Shown here one piece after another: positions 11,823-24,681 of a stretch of DNA of 64,000 nt (its first letter is position 1; the number at the start of each line of letters is the position of its first letter). Source of the stretch: Margaritifera margaritifera. Its lineage: Eukaryota > Mollusca > Bivalvia > Unionida > Margaritiferidae. Where the stretch lies: contig JAQPZY010001675.1 in NCBI GenBank assembly GCA_029931535.1, positions 6,719,501 to 6,783,500 of the forward strand, written 5' to 3'. A program made the position numbers and the translations under genes. The notes below the pieces were generated by a model. The model was not told where the DNA came from. It searched no databases and saw only the letters and a program-made list of their open reading frames with translations.

Positions 11823-13757
11823 TTAGCTCACCTGACTGTAAGGCAAAGTGAGCTTGTGGATGGTCCTTTGTCCATCATGCATGATCCATCATCCATTCAC
11901 AATTGTTATTTACAACTCCTTCTGAAACACCGCTTGACCACTTTGTGCACAATTGTACAGGGAACATTCTGGCATCAGGCCTTCCAAATTTGTTCAGTTT
12001 ATGCCAATCCATTATGGCCACCATTATTAAAAATACAAAAAACTTTAAACAACTTCTCAAATACCATTCAATAGAATTGGACCAAATTCCCCAGAAAGCA
12101 AGCTGGTATAAAGGGATTTCAAATTTGTTCAAATGATGCTGATCTGTGCACAAATATGGATGCCATTACTAAAAATAGAAAAACCTTTAATCAACTTCTT
12201 TAAAAAAGATAGTTCAACAGAATTTGACAGAAAGCAATGTGACATACCACCATCAAATATAGTCACAGTTACTAAAAACCGAAAAATCTTCAAATGACTT
12301 GTCAAAAATTGATTAACAGAATTTGAACCAAATTTGACAGAGAGCATCCTAGCATAAGGGCTTTCAATCTGTACAAATAATGCTAATCCACCATCAAAGA
12401 TGGCTGCCATTATTAAAAATAGACGAATCTTTAAACAACCTCTCAAAAAAGATCAAGAGAATTTGACCAAATTTAAAAGAGGGCATTCTTCCATGAAGGG
12501 CTTTCAAGTTTGCACAAATAATGCCAATCCACCATCAAATATGGCCACCATTACTAAAAATTGAAAAACCTTTAAACAACTTCTCAAAAACTACTCACCA
12601 GAATTTGACCAAATTTGACAGAAAGCATCCTGGTTTTAAGGGCTTATATGTCTGTACAAGTAATGCTAATCTGCCATCAAATATGGCAGCTGTTACTAAC
12701 AATATTTTAAAAAACATTTAAATGTTCTTGTTCTTTTTTTTTCTCAAAAATAATGAATTGGACCAAAGTTGACAAAAAGCATCCTGGCATTAAAAGCTTT
12801 CAGTTAGATACCTGTTGAGTGTGTCATCTTGCACCCTGCAACACAGAAGTAATTTTATGTGAACTCAATGCAGAAATTTTATGATGATGTACCACCAGAG
12901 AAAATCGTAGACTTTTTGATATAATGCGATTTATATAACAAACTTTGACCATATGTTTAAAGGATTTTACATGTTTTACCTTTATCAATTATTTTATATA
13001 CCTTGTACAGGATTTTACATGTTTTACCTTTACCAATTATTTTATATACCTTGTACAGGATTTTACATGTTTTACCTTTATCAATTATTTTATATACCTT
13101 GTACAGGATTTTAACATCTTTACCTTTAAACTTGATCTTCCTATAATTTTTGGGCAATTCTTTATATTTACATTTTTAGAACTTTTAATTGGCACAATAG
13201 CCAGTATTGTGCTGATGTATCATTAAACCCTTCAGCTATTACTACTACTGCTGATCAATTAAATACATATTATACCAATATGCCCTTAAATATGGCCACT
13301 GTTACTAAAAATAGAAAAGCATTGTAATTACTTTTTCTAAAAAACCACTTAACAGATTTGGACATAATTTGACAGAATGCATAGCGGCATGAAGGGCTTT
13401 CAAATTTATACAAGTGATGCTGATCCACCATCCAATATGGCTGCTATTGCTAAATATTGAAAAACATTTAAGCAACTTTATCTTAAAAAAGCCACTCAAT
13501 AGAATTTGACCAACTCTGAGAGAAAACATCCTGCCATATAAAGGTCTTTCAGTATTTAATATATAATGACAATTGATCAAATATGGATGAAGATAGATAC
13601 AAAAAATAGAAAAACTTAAAAAGATTTGTTTTTTAACATATTTGATCAACAGCATAGGGAGACATTTTTACAGAAAGCATTATCCTGACATAGATTTCTT
13701 CGCCAACTGCTCTTGCATTTGGCTTTAGGCAGATGTCAGCTAGGGCCTCTTATCTAT
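11823..13757 (+). mobile_element. Tandem-core element family B, copy 1
   Basis: The 5' end is a hairpin (agctcacctg ... aaagtgagct, 11825-11854). The core is degenerate roughly 142-bp units with tatggccaccattactaaaa, agaaaaacctttaaacaact, gaatttgaccaaatttgaca, and gcatcctggcataaagggct. The core occupies 11880-12810 and 13270-13680. The 3' end (13684-13757: ttggcttt, aggcagatgtcagc, agggcctctt) matches, inverted, the terminus at 52643. The core is interrupted at about 12820-13270 by unrelated DNA with a 48-bp minisatellite. Confidence 0.75.
12957..13135. repeat. 48-bp tandem repeat
   Basis: Three full copies and one partial copy of aggattttacatgttttacc plus tttatcaattattttatata and ccttgtac, nearly identical. 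It lies inside the segment interrupting family B copy 1. Confidence 0.9.
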
Positions 13758-14140
13758 TAAGAAGCCAGGTGGTCGAATGCCTCTTCAACTTTGAATTCAT
13801 GTATTTGCAAATGAGTTAAAATCCACATATGTGAATGACTTGTGAAGTACAAGTGTTTTACAGCACCTGTATTCTCTCTTTCAACCAAATATACAGGTGG
13901 TACAATGCAGAAGCTACCAGCCCAAATTTTACCATGGATCAAAATGAATTCTCCTGTTCAGTTTTCAATTCCGATGCATCTTTGGTCACAAAGTTCTACT
14001 AGTGATGTGGATTGACTTTGAGTCATGATAGATTTAAAATCTAGGATGTATCTTTGAAATTGCTTCAGATGTAGGCCTTAAGTTGTAGGTACACCTTGTA
14101 AGTCATACTCAATATATAGGTTACTGTTTCTCTAATTTTA
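13758..14140. other. Unassigned spacer
   Basis: No repeat or exon recognised. Confidence 0.4.
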
Positions 14141-14339
14141 GTGGCTGGCTGGCCATGCTCATAATCAAAACTATATTACACTAGCGGTAAAAACGGTCTC
14201 TGGTCTACGAGAGCTGGATACAACTAGAGGTGAATGATGTGGCAGACATCCTAACAGAATAGCATATCAACCAAATTAAGTAATATTTGACTAAAAATTG
14301 TCCAAGTTTAGATTTTTCTATCCTTTGCACAGGTAGCTG

Positions 14340-14820
14340 AGGCTGTAGTCTGATAAATCAACCCCCCAAATCTGTGTTGACACTGATGAACTATTTGTGG
14401 GTCTGATGTCACCGGTTAATTAAAATGTGCAATTTTGCTGCATACAAATCTGTTCGGAATACACCCACATACAGTTTAGACACTTACCAGTATTTGGTAA
14501 CAGCCGTATGTTGCCACAAAATTCAAAATGGTCACAGAACTCGGGGGTTGTGTTTTTTCACATGGATTAACAGGTTGTCAAACATAGGATTTGATCCGAA
14601 AATATTCTGTACATATCACCAAAAGGACCCTTCAACTGTCAGTACTCAAGAGACGCGAGAAATACTGGTAAGTGTCTAAAAAATACACCAATATGTTGCA
14701 GACAGATCTGTCTGCAAAGGATTCCTTGATTTTATGAATAGGTGATATAAGTCTCACAAATAGTCCATCAGTATCAACACAGATTTGGGCGGTTGATTTA
14801 TTGGTCTAGTTAGGCTGCTG
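14340..14820. mobile_element. Inverted-repeat (fold-back) element
   Basis: The left arm (14345-14435: aaatcaaccccccaaatctg, tgttgacactgatgaactat, ttgtgggtctgatgtcacc) is matched by an inverted right arm (14720-14813: caaatagtccatcagtatca, acacagatttgggcggttga, tttattgg) at about 85-90 percent identity. A unique centre of about 280 bp has no coding signal. It may extend outwards, since gcagcctaactagac and aggctgtagtctgat are loosely alike. Confidence 0.65.
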
Positions 14821-15200
14821 CAAGATTGCATGTAGTGACCAAATATGAACAATGAATATTTTTTAAATATCTGACTAGTATAGGCTTGCACAGATCTGAG
14901 GATGTAACTGCGATCTATCAAAACAACAGTATATACTGAAAACATGGAATGGTCTAAAACAGTAAATTAAGCTGTCAGAAGACAGTAAAGCTCGCCTTCA
15001 CAGTATCCCAGAACCTGACCTCAATGTAAAATATGTACATGATTAGTGGAGTGTGAAAAGAAGGTCACAGTGACCTACTTTTGGAATGGTAGTGTACCCC
15101 TCAGGATGTAGGCACATACAAAGCTTCCTGACCGTATGAGCAACAGTGTCACAAAAACTGACCTTAAAGAAAAAAAGAGCATGATGAATGGATTTTGTTT

Positions 15201-17560
15201 TTAGCTCTACTAGTCATAGACCAGAGGAGCTTATGGGATGGTATGTTGTCCTTCATCCATCCATCCGTTAGCAATAGTTTGTTATAGTGTCTATTTGGGC
15301 CTAAATGAAAATGGTGCCGATCTGATGTCCTATATGGCCACCACTGCGGCCATCTTGAAAATCTTGTTATCACTACTCCTGAATGGAAAGTCATATTGAC
15401 ATGGGGTTTTCACCAGAAGACTTCTTATGATGCCTAGTTAGTTCTAAATGAAAATGGTGCCAATGTGATTTCTAATATGGCCACCACAGTAGTCATCTTG
15501 AAAATCTTGTTATCGCCGCATCTCCTCAATGAAATGTAATATTGCCATGGGGTTTTCATCAGAAGACTTATGATGTCTAGTTGCTTCTAAATCAAAAAAC
15601 TATGCCAATTTGATGCCAAGTATGCCAATTTGATGTCCAATATGTCCAGCACAGTGGCCATTTTGAAAATCTTGTTATTGCTAATCCTCTTGAATGAAAA
15701 GTAATATTGCCATGGGATTTTAACCAGAAGACTTATGTCTAGTTAGTCCTAAATGAAAATGGTACCAATCTGATGTCCGATATGGCTGCCACAGTTGCCA
15801 TTTTGAAAATCTTGTTATTGCTAATCCTCCTGAATGAAAAGTAATATTGCATGGGGTTTTCACTAGAAGACTTCTTATGATGTCTAGTTGGTCCAAAATG
15901 AAAATGGTGTCGATTTGATGTCCAATATGGCCACAACAGTGGCCATCTTGAAAATATTGTTATCACTACTCCTGAATGGAAAGTCATGTTGTCATGGGGT
16001 TTTCACCAGAAGACTTCTTATGATGTCTAGTTTGTCCTAAATGAAAATGGTGCTGATCTGATGACCAGTATGGCTGCCACAGTTGCCATCTTGAAAAACT
16101 TGTTATGGCTACTCCTGAATGAATGGACATATCAACATGGGGTTTTCACTAAAAGACTTCTTCTGGTGTCTTCTTGGTCCTAAATGAAAATGGTAAATAT
16201 CCAATGTCCATCTTGAAAATCTTATCACTACTCCTCCTGAATGGAAAGTCATATTGACATGTGGTTTTCACATGAAGGCTTCTTATGATGTCTAGTTGCT
16301 CCACAATGAAAACTATGCCAATCTTGAATCCAATATGGCCACCAAAGTGGCCTTCTTGAAAATCTTGTTATTGCTACTCCCCCTGAATGGAAAATTATAT
16401 TGACATGGGGTTTTCACCAGAAGACTTCTTATGACGTCTAGCTGGTCCCAAATGAAAATGGTGCCAATGTGATTTCTAATATGGCCACCACAGTAGTCAT
16501 CTTGAAAGTCTTGTTATCGCTACATCTCCTCAATGAAATGTATTGGGGTTTTCATCAGAAGATTTATGATGTCTAGTTGCTTCTAAATGAAAAAATGATG
16601 CCAATCTGATGTCCAATATGTCTAACACAGTGGTCATCTTGAAAATCTTGTTATTGCTAATCCTCCTGAATGAAAAGTAATATTGCCATGGGATTATCAC
16701 CAGAAGACTTCTTATGATGTCTAGTTAGTCCTAAATGAAAATGGTACTGATCTGATGTCTGATATGGCTGCCACAATGGCCATATTGAAAATCTTGTTAT
16801 TACTAATCCTCCTGAATGAAAAGTAATATTGCATGGGGTTTTCACCGGAAGACTTCTTTTGAAGTCTAGTTGGTCCAAAATGAAAATGGTGTCAATTTAA
16901 TGACCATCTTGAAAATATTGTTATCACTACTCTTCCTGAATCGATGGTCATATCAACATGGGGTTTTTACTAAACAACTTCTTATGATGTCTAGTTGGTT
17001 CTAATGGTGCCATTCAGACTTTCAATATGCCTGCAACAGTTGCCATCTTGAACATCTTGTTATCACAATTTCTCCTGAATGAAATGTCATATCAGCATGG
17101 GGTTTTGATTGAAAGACTTTTTATAATGTCTAACTGGTTGTAAATGAAAATGGCGCCAATCTGACTTCTAATATGACTGCCACGATAGCCATCTTGAAAA
17201 TCTTGTTATCACTACTTCTCCTAGATGGCTGGTTATATTGGCATTGTACTTTCACCAAAAGACTTATTATGATGTCTAGTTGGTACTAAATAAAAATGGT
17301 GCCAATCTGATATCGTATATGTCCACCATGGCATCCATCTTGAAAATCTTGTTATCATTGCTCCTCAAAAATGGAAAGTCATATCAACATGGGGTTTCCA
17401 CCAGAATACCACAATAGCTAAAACGAAAATCTTGTTATTGCTGAAGAATATCAAAGATGGTTTCAACAGTCTGCAGTTAAAAGGAAGAAACAAGTCTTAT
17501 GTTCAATTCCTGGAAATTCTTTTCGGCCATTAGAGCATCAGTCCCTTTGTGGGACTTTTG
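15201..17560 (+). mobile_element. Tandem-core element family A, copy 2 (full length)
   Basis: The most complete copy. The 5' end ttagctctactagtcatagac with its hairpin partner gaccagaggagctta (15203-15232) is followed by an introductory segment (ccttcatccatccatccg) and about fifteen degenerate 146-bp units, then the closing segment and the hairpin gtccctttgtgggac followed by ttttg. Unit boundaries slip, and some units are internally deleted. No open frame of significance is present on either strand. Confidence 0.85.
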
Positions 17561-17741
17561 TGTTGGTTTTAATGGCACTTTTAACACATTATTGGCTATA
17601 TCTTGCTGAGGAAATGAAAGCTAAGTGCCTTTCCCAAGGACACATCGAGACAGCTGACCTGGAATGGTCTGGGTGGGTATCAAACCTGCAACCGTTGGAT
17701 TACGAGAATGATGCTCTACCAACTGAGCTCTGCTGCTCCTG
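17561..17741 (-). mobile_element. tRNA-related SINE, family 1, copy 2
   Basis: On the minus strand: A box agctcagttggtagagcatc, B box ggttgcaggtttgatac, and a body with gtgtccttgggaaaggcact. It begins exactly where the family A 3' hairpin ends. Confidence 0.7.
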
Positions 17742-18054
17742 CATGATCAATGCAGCATTAAATGTAGGTCACAATGACCTACTTTTTGCAAGATGGTAAA
17801 GTACTCCTCATGATGTATGCACATATCTATTGTCATGACTGTACAAGCAACAGTGTTCCTAAAACTGATGTAAACATATAAAGTGTACATGATCAGTGGA
17901 GCTTGAAAAGAAGGTCACAATAACCTACTTTTGGTATGGCGGTGTAGTCCTCCTCAGGATGTATGCACATATAAAGTTTTATGCCTGTACAAACAATAGA
18001 TTTTGAGAAACTTACCTAAACATAAAGATGTATATTTGTTAACATCTACAAGAA

Positions 18055-18098
18055 GTATGATGCTGGAGGACAGTATCAGCTCTCCAGCACCTTCATGC
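18055..18098. repeat. Short hairpin
   Basis: tgctggaggacagtatcagc pairs with its own continuation through ctggag / ctccag (arms about 10 bp: gctggagga and ctctccagc). It may be the 3' terminal hairpin of family E. Confidence 0.4.
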
Positions 18099-18307
18099 AG
18101 GCTGAAAAGGGTGGTCAGCTTCTTCACATGTACGTAATGCTCAATTTCATGTACAGACATGTACCCAAGATAGCATTGCGTAAAGGTATCAAATTTCAGA
18201 AACACTACTATTTCTATGTTTACCTTGTTATACATTTTTAGTCCTTAATTCCATGAAAAATCATTATGGTAATGTGGAGGAGGATTCTTCTTTACATTCA
18301 GTTTTTG

Positions 18308-18712
18308 GCCCAAATCCCCTTGTTGACAAAAACATTGACTTGCCAATGATTGCCCCAAATCCCCTTGTTGACAAAAACATTGACTTGCTAATGATTGGCC
18401 CAAATCCCCTTGTTGACAAAAACATTGACTTGCCAATGTTTGGTCCAAGTTCCCATGTTGACAAAAATATTAACTTGCCTATGTCTGGCCCAAGTTGCCT
18501 TGTTGACAAAAACATTGACTTGCCTATGTTTGACCCAATTCCCCTTGGTGACAAAAACATTGACTTGCCTATGTTTGGTCCAAGTCCCCATGTTGACAAA
18601 AAATTTGATTTGCCTATGTTTGGTCCAAGTCCCCATGTTGACAAAAACATTGACTTGCCTATGTTTGGTCCAAGTCCCCATGTTGACAAAAAATTTGACT
18701 TGCCTATGTTTG
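18308..18712 (+). repeat. 45-bp minisatellite, open in frame (15-residue repeat)
   Basis: Nine units of 45 bp (ccccttgttgacaaaaacat, tgacttgccaatgattggcc). A + strand frame from ATG at 18253 to TAG at 18739-18741 (162 codons) reads through all of them as a 15-residue repeat, VDKNIDLPMFGPSPH. Two antisense frames and another + frame are also open, as expected for a period divisible by three. No splice context or homology supports a gene, but the unit-to-unit conservation of VDKNIDLPM leaves expression possible. It abuts the next array directly. Confidence 0.85.
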
Positions 18713-18718
18713 AAAATA

Positions 18719-19655
18719 GTGGATCATCAAAATCTGTGTAGACCTAAAGTTGTTATGGAATAAGTATGAACTGGACATAGTGGATCAAAATCTGTGTAGA
18801 CCTAAAATTGTTATGGAATAAGTATGAACTGGACATAGTGGGTCATTAAAATCTGTGTAGACCTAAAGTTGTTATGGAATAAGTATGAACTGGACATAGT
18901 GGGTCATTAAAATCTGTGTAGACCTAAAGTTGTTATGGAATAAGTATGAACTGGACATAGTGGATCATCAAAATCTGTGTAGACCTAAAGTTGTTATGGA
19001 ATAAGTATGAACTGGACATAGTGGGTCATTAAAATCTGTGTAGACCTAAAGTTGTTATGGAATAAGTATGAACTGGACATAGTGGATCATCAAAATCTGT
19101 GTAGACCTAAAGTTGTTATGGAATAAGTATGAACTGGACATAGTGGGTCATTAAAATCTGTGTAGACCTAAAGTTGTTATGGAATAAGTATGAACTGGAC
19201 ATAGTGGATCATCAAAATCTGTGTAGACCTAAAGTTGTTATGGAATAAGTATGAACTGGACATAGTGGGTCATTAAAATCTGTGTAGACCTAAAGTTGTT
19301 ATGGAATAAGTATGAACTGGACATAGTGGATCATCAAAATCTGTGTAGACCTAAAGTTGTTATGGAATAAGTATGAACTGGACATAGTGGGTCATTAAAA
19401 TCTGTGTAGACCTAAAGTTGTTATGGAATAAGTATGAACTGGACATGGTGGATCATCAAAATCTGTGTAGACCTAAAGTTGTTATGGAATAAGTATGAAC
19501 TGGACATAGTGGATCATCAAAATCTGTGTAGACCTAAAGTTGTTATGGAATAAGTATGAACTGGACATAGTGGGTCATTAAAATCTGTGTACTGTGTGGA
19601 TCATTAAAATCTGTGTAGACCTAAAGTTGTTATGGAATAAGTATGAACTGGACAA
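18719..19655. repeat. 61-bp satellite-like array with 122-bp dimeric order
   Basis: Fifteen units of 61 bp (aaaatctgtgtagacctaaa, gttgttatggaataagtatg, aactggacatagt). Two subtypes differ at the start: ggatcatc and gggtcatt. They alternate strictly from about 18961 to 19450, giving a 122-bp higher-order repeat; the ends of the array break the alternation, and the last unit is truncated. Near identity of units implies recent homogenisation. Confidence 0.95.
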
Positions 19656-20102
19656 CATCTTTTAATCATGAATACGAGTTGTAGTCGATGATTTCTTACC
19701 AAGCACTCAGTATGAGACAAAAAGTTGCCATGGTGACTATCAAAACTACAATTAAGTTATTACAGACCTGAGCCATCTACACATACAACTTTTGCAAAGC
19801 ATGTGTGAACCACACTAGATAAATACATGCATATATTATACATGTAACTACCATAGACCTTTCCAAAATGTACCCAAATTCACTTATTTATACAGGAAAA
19901 TCTTATCTGATGTATCAAAAATTATAAAAATTTTACAGACCTATCACATTCAGTTGAAACAAAACTATCTTTAAAATTTCAACAGAAGAAAAGCATTAGT
20001 ATCTAAGTTATTTCAGCTGAAGGTCAGTGTGTATTTCCTATTTTTAAGACCAGTTTTTCAATCACAATTACAACAAGCTGACCTACATAATGCAAGATAA
20101 TG
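19656..20102. other. Unassigned AT-rich spacer
   Basis: Nothing recognised. Confidence 0.4.
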
Positions 20103-20105
20103 TAA

Positions 20106-20342
20106 GGGACCAACCATTTAATTTTCAGTGGCAGTGGGGCACCTGGGAATTTCTTTTGAACAAGGATATTTTTTTTACCTCAAAATAAATTGTTTTTCAA
20201 CTAGTATAATGGATATATAATTAGTACTTTTTTTCCACAAATTGGAGCAAGAATATATTTTTTTTAAGCTTTTTGAGGGCTGGAATTTTTTAAATGAAAT
20301 TCCCAAGTGGTACCCCCCTCCCCCCATTAAATGGTTGGTTCC
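20106..20342. mobile_element. MITE with 17-bp terminal inverted repeats and TAA duplication, copy 1
   Basis: The termini gggaccaaccatttaat and attaaatggttggttcc are perfect reverse complements. The element is flanked by TAA on both sides (20103-20105 and 20343-20345). A three-base TWA target fits PIF/Harbinger mobilisation (family knowledge). The interior is AT-rich and non-coding. A second, older copy is at 24682. Confidence 0.8.
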
Positions 20343-20639
20343 TAATGTTTTATACAACTTCCCATACCAGCCCAGCTATTGTAAAATGCATCAACTTTGA
20401 GTATGAAATCAGCTCAAATTTTCAGACACCATTATTTCAAAAGTAAAACAAGAAAATTATTGAAAACCTAATGTTTTATAGTAGCTCTATAAGTATCATA
20501 TTTAGTTCAAACATTAAAACTTTTATGTGAATCTTAATTTGTAAGAATGTTATACAAGGACAAAATATGAGTTTGTACTAAAGTTGAAATATTTCATGAA
20601 GGTGGGATTAGGCTTCAGTGGATGGCCCTTCTTTTGGTT

Positions 20640-23600
20640 AAACTACCTGGTAGTTAATAAGCATTTTTAGAGAAGCTGTGTTTAAATGTTTTTCTATTTT
20701 TAGTAATGGTGGCCATATTTAATGATGGATCAGCATCATTAATACAATTTTTGAAAGGTCTTCATGCCTAGACACTTTCTAACATGATTGGTCAGATTCT
20801 ATTCAGCAGTTCTGGAGAAGAAGTTATTTTAGTTTTAGTAATGGCAGTCATATTTGAAGGTGGGTTGGCATCATTTATATAGACCTGAAAGGTCTTCATG
20901 CCAGAATGCTTTTCATTAAGTTTTATAAAGTGTTCTTCCAAGATTTTTCTTTTTTACTAATGGTGGCCATATTTGATGGTTGATTGGTACCATTCGTAAA
21001 AATTTGAAAGGTCCTGATGCCAGCATGCTTTCTGTCACATATGAACAAATTTTTTTCAACAGGTTTGGTGAAGTTATTTAAAGATTAGCTATTTTTAGTA
21101 ATGGTGGCCATATTTGATGGTGGATCAGCATCAGTTGTACAAACCTGAAAGCCCTCTATGCCAGGATGCTGTCAAATTTGGTAAAATTCTGCTGATCAGT
21201 TTTTATTAGCTCTACTGGTCATAGACCAGAAGAGCTTATGAGATGGTCTTTCGTGCATTAGCACAAGTTTGGTATCACTACTCCTCCTAAACTACTTGGA
21301 GGGTTGCCATGAAACTTTACACACATATTCATCCCATGGTCTAGTTGGTCCTAAATGAAAATGGTGCCACTTGGGCATCCAATATAATCACCACAGTCAC
21401 CGTCTTGAAAATTTTATCACTACTCCTCCTGTAGAGATGGTCATATCAACATGGGGTTTTCACTACAAGACTTCTTATGATGTCTAGTTGGTTCTTTATG
21501 AAAATGGTCATGATCTGATGTTCAATATGGCTACCATGGCAGCCATCTTGAAAATCTTGTTAATGCTATTCCTTCTGAATGGATGGTCATATAAACATGG
21601 GGTTTTCACTAAAAGATTTGTTATGGTGTCTAGTTGGTCCTAAATGAAAATGGTGCCAATCTGACATTAAAAATGGCCACCATGGCAGCCATCTTGAAAC
21701 TCTTGTTATCACTACTCCTACTGAATGAATGGTCATATCAACATGGGATTTTCACTAAAAGATTTCTTATGATGTCTATTGGGTCCTAAATGAAAATGGT
21801 GCCAATATGATGTCCAATATGGCCACCACAGTGGTCATCTTGAAAATCTTGTTATCGCTACTCCTCCTGAACAGAAAGTCATATTGATACGGGCTTTCAC
21901 CAAAAGACTTCTTACAATGCCTAGTTGGTCCTAAATGAAAATGGTGCCACAACAGCCATCTTCAAAATCAAGTTATCTCTACTCTTCCCGAATGAAAAGT
22001 CATACTGACATGGTATTTTCACCAGAAGGCTTCTTATGATATCTAGTTAGTCCTGAATGAAGATGGTGCCTATCTGATGTCTAATATGGCTGCCACAATG
22101 ACCAGCTTTAAAATCTTGTTATCATTACTTCTCCTGAATAAATGATCATATCAGTGTGGGGTTTTCACTAAAAGACTTATTATAATGTTTTGTACATTCT
22201 AAATTAAAATGGTGCTGAACTGACATCAAATATGTGGCCATCTTGCAAATCTTGTTTTTGCTACTCCTCTTAACTGGAAACTCATTTCGACATGGGGTTT
22301 TCATCAGAGGAGTCCTTATGGTGTCTAGTTGGTCCTTAATGAAAATGACTAACCCTCAATATGGCCACCATGCTGGCTATCTTGAAAATATTGTTATCTC
22401 TACTCCTCCCAAATAGATGCGGCTACACTGTATATCAACATGGGGTTTTCACCAACAGACTTCTTATGATACCTTCTTGGTCCTAAATGAAAATGGTGCC
22501 AGTCATACATCCAATATGGCTGCCATGATTGTATTTTAAAATCTTGCCACTATTCCCCTTGAATGGTTGATCATTATGACATGGGGTTTTCACCAAAAGA
22601 CCACTAATGATGTCTACTTTGTCCTAAATGAAAATGGTGTCGAGCTGACATTCAATATGTCCACCACAGCAGCTAATTTGAAATTCTTGTTATCACTGAA
22701 GAATGTCAGAGATGGTTTCAAGACTCAGCAGTTAAAAGGAAGAAATGGTCTTATCTTGAATTCCTGAAAATTCTTTTTGTCCAGTTGAGCATCAGTCCCT
22801 TTGAGGGACTCTTGTTGAGAAGTTGTTGTTTAAAGGTCTTCATGCCCGGACGCTTCTACTAAGTTTTGTCAAATTCTATTCAGTAGTTTTGGAGAAGTCA
22901 TTTAAAGGTTTTCTATTTTTAGTAACAATGGCCATATTTGATGACAAATCAGCATCATTTGTACAAAATATGAAAGATCTTCATGTCAGGATGCTTTCTG
23001 TCAAGTTTGGTTAAATTCTATTTGGCAGTTTTGGAAAAGAAGTTGTTTAAAGGTTTTCTATTTTTAGTAATGGTGGCCATATTTAATGGCAGATTGATAT
23101 AATTGGTAAAAAAAATTGTGTAGTCTTCATGCCAGAATGCTTTATGTCAAATATGATCAAATTCTGTTCTGCAGTTTTGGAGAAGTAATTTAAATGTTCT
23201 TCTATTTTTAGTCAATATTTGATGGTGAATTAGCATCAGTTGTACAAATTTAAATGCTCTCCATGCCAGGATGTTTTCTTTAAAATATGGTTTTTAAGAA
23301 GTCATGTAAAGGATTAGTAACAGCAGTCATATTTGATGTTGGATAGGCTTCATTTATAAAAACTTGAAAGGTCTTCATGCCAGGATACTGTTAAGTTTGG
23401 TCAAATTCTATTCAGTGGTTTTGGAAAAGAAATTGTTTAAAGTTTCTTTAAAATATTTTTAGTAACAGTGGCCAATTCTGTTTTTAGTAACTATGGCTGA
23501 TTGGTATCATTTGTACAAACTTGAAAGGTCTTCCTTCCAGGATGCTTTCTGTCATTTAAAGGGTTTTTACTATTTTTAGTAATAGTGGCCATATTTGATG

Positions 23601-23760
23601 GCAGATCTGCATCATTTGTACAAGGATGCTCTGTTTTAACTTTGATCAAAATTTATTAAGTGGTTTTTGAAAAGAAGTTGAAATGGCAATTGTTGATTAA
23701 CACTCAATACACGACATGTGAGAGATGCTGGGCCACTCCATAAACTTACAGGTGAGCTAA
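20640..23760 (-). mobile_element. Tandem-core element family B, copy 2, split by family A copy 3
   Basis: Core units in reverse orientation (ctatttttagtaatggtggc, catatttgatggtggatcag, tacaaacttgaaaggtcttc, atgccaggatgctttctgtc) occupy 20650-21200 and 22815-23690. The 5' terminal hairpin end is at 23735-23760 (acttacaggtgagctaa), followed by an A run. The interruption at 21206-22814 is a complete family A element. Confidence 0.75.
21206..22814 (+). mobile_element. Tandem-core element family A, copy 3, inserted in family B
   Basis: 5' hairpin ttagctctactggtcatagac / gaccagaagagcttatg, about ten 146-bp units, then the 3' closing segment and gtccctttgagggac followed by tcttg. The left flank cagttttta and right flank ttgagaag join to restore a normal family B unit (cagttttggagaag), so the insertion point is within a T run. 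Confidence 0.85.
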
Positions 23761-24680
23761 AAAAAAAAAAAAAAAAAAAAAAGCCATATGACTCCTACTT
23801 GATGGGGCAAGTTTGAACAAGTAGACAGGTGTCTATGATACAACATGGATACCCCTGCCAATATAGTACAATTGAAGGAAGCTTGGTTTCATATGCAAGG
23901 GCAAAGTGCTACATTAAATAAGGGCCATAACTTGGCTAGATTTGTGTCTATTATTAAACCAGACTTGGGTCATCTTAATATATAGCATCACACCTACTTT
24001 GGATTCAGTCCATGAAATCCTTCATAAAGTTACTGAGTGGAAACAAAATTCTTGATGGACATGATGTGACATGATTTGACAGATGATGGACATGGTAGCA
24101 CTATATGCCACCTTAATAGATCATGGCATTGGCATAAAAACAGCATATATATAATTATGGTTGCTTAAACTCTGTACGCTAAATGCAGGAAACAGTATGG
24201 ATGGTATAACATAAATTAGACCTCACTCTGAAGTCACAAATCTGACTGCACAAAAGCCGAGTTCAAATTAAACACCCTAAATTTGAAAACACATTCAAGT
24301 CTCAAAATCACTGAAGTTTAATATTTATTTATGGGAAAAATATGATAGGTCTGAATATTGTATGATTGTATCATCAACAAGTTTAAAGTTATATAAACTT
24401 GACAACTTTGATTTTTAAGTTGGAGTTCAACTTTCCACAGAACTGAAGTCATCAACATGTGCAACAGACTATGAATGCAACACTGGAACAGGTCCATGTC
24501 CATCATCTGTCAAAGGAACTAATGATCGACTGGCCAAAAAGAATTTCATGAATCTAAGATAAATTTGTTTCTACTGTCCTTTTATTCTTTTTAACTACTG
24601 AGTACTGAAACCATCTTTCATATTCTTGACAAACTCTAGCATACCAAACTGGGGAACAAAAATATTTTCTTACATGCCTA
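23761..24680. other. Unassigned spacer beginning with an A run
   Basis: A23-type run at about 23758-23782, then unique-looking AT-rich DNA. No exon recognised. Confidence 0.4.
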
Positions 24681-24681
24681 A

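Larger units (their letters stand above)
14970..18035 (+). mobile_element. Tandem-core element family E, split by a family A insertion
   Basis: The left part (14970-15200) starts with a hairpin aagctgtcagaagacagtaaa and contains gaaaagaaggtcacagtgac ... ctcaggatgtaggcacatac ... gagcaacagtgtcac. The right part (17745-18035) resumes with the same unit (gtaggtcacaatgacctac, tcctcatgatgtatgcacat, caagcaacagtgttcc) and repeats it once more. Unit length is about 140 bp, with the palindrome aggtcacagtgacct at 15062-15076. Between the halves lie family A copy 2 and a SINE. Confidence 0.55.

Noticed and set aside
17561..17741. Functional tRNA gene on the minus strand
   Set aside because: A and B boxes are present but the sequence cannot form a full cloverleaf and continues into a SINE body.
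18253..18763. Several overlapping frames over the 45-bp array as genes
   Set aside because: Frames on both strands are open at once, which points to the period and not to coding.
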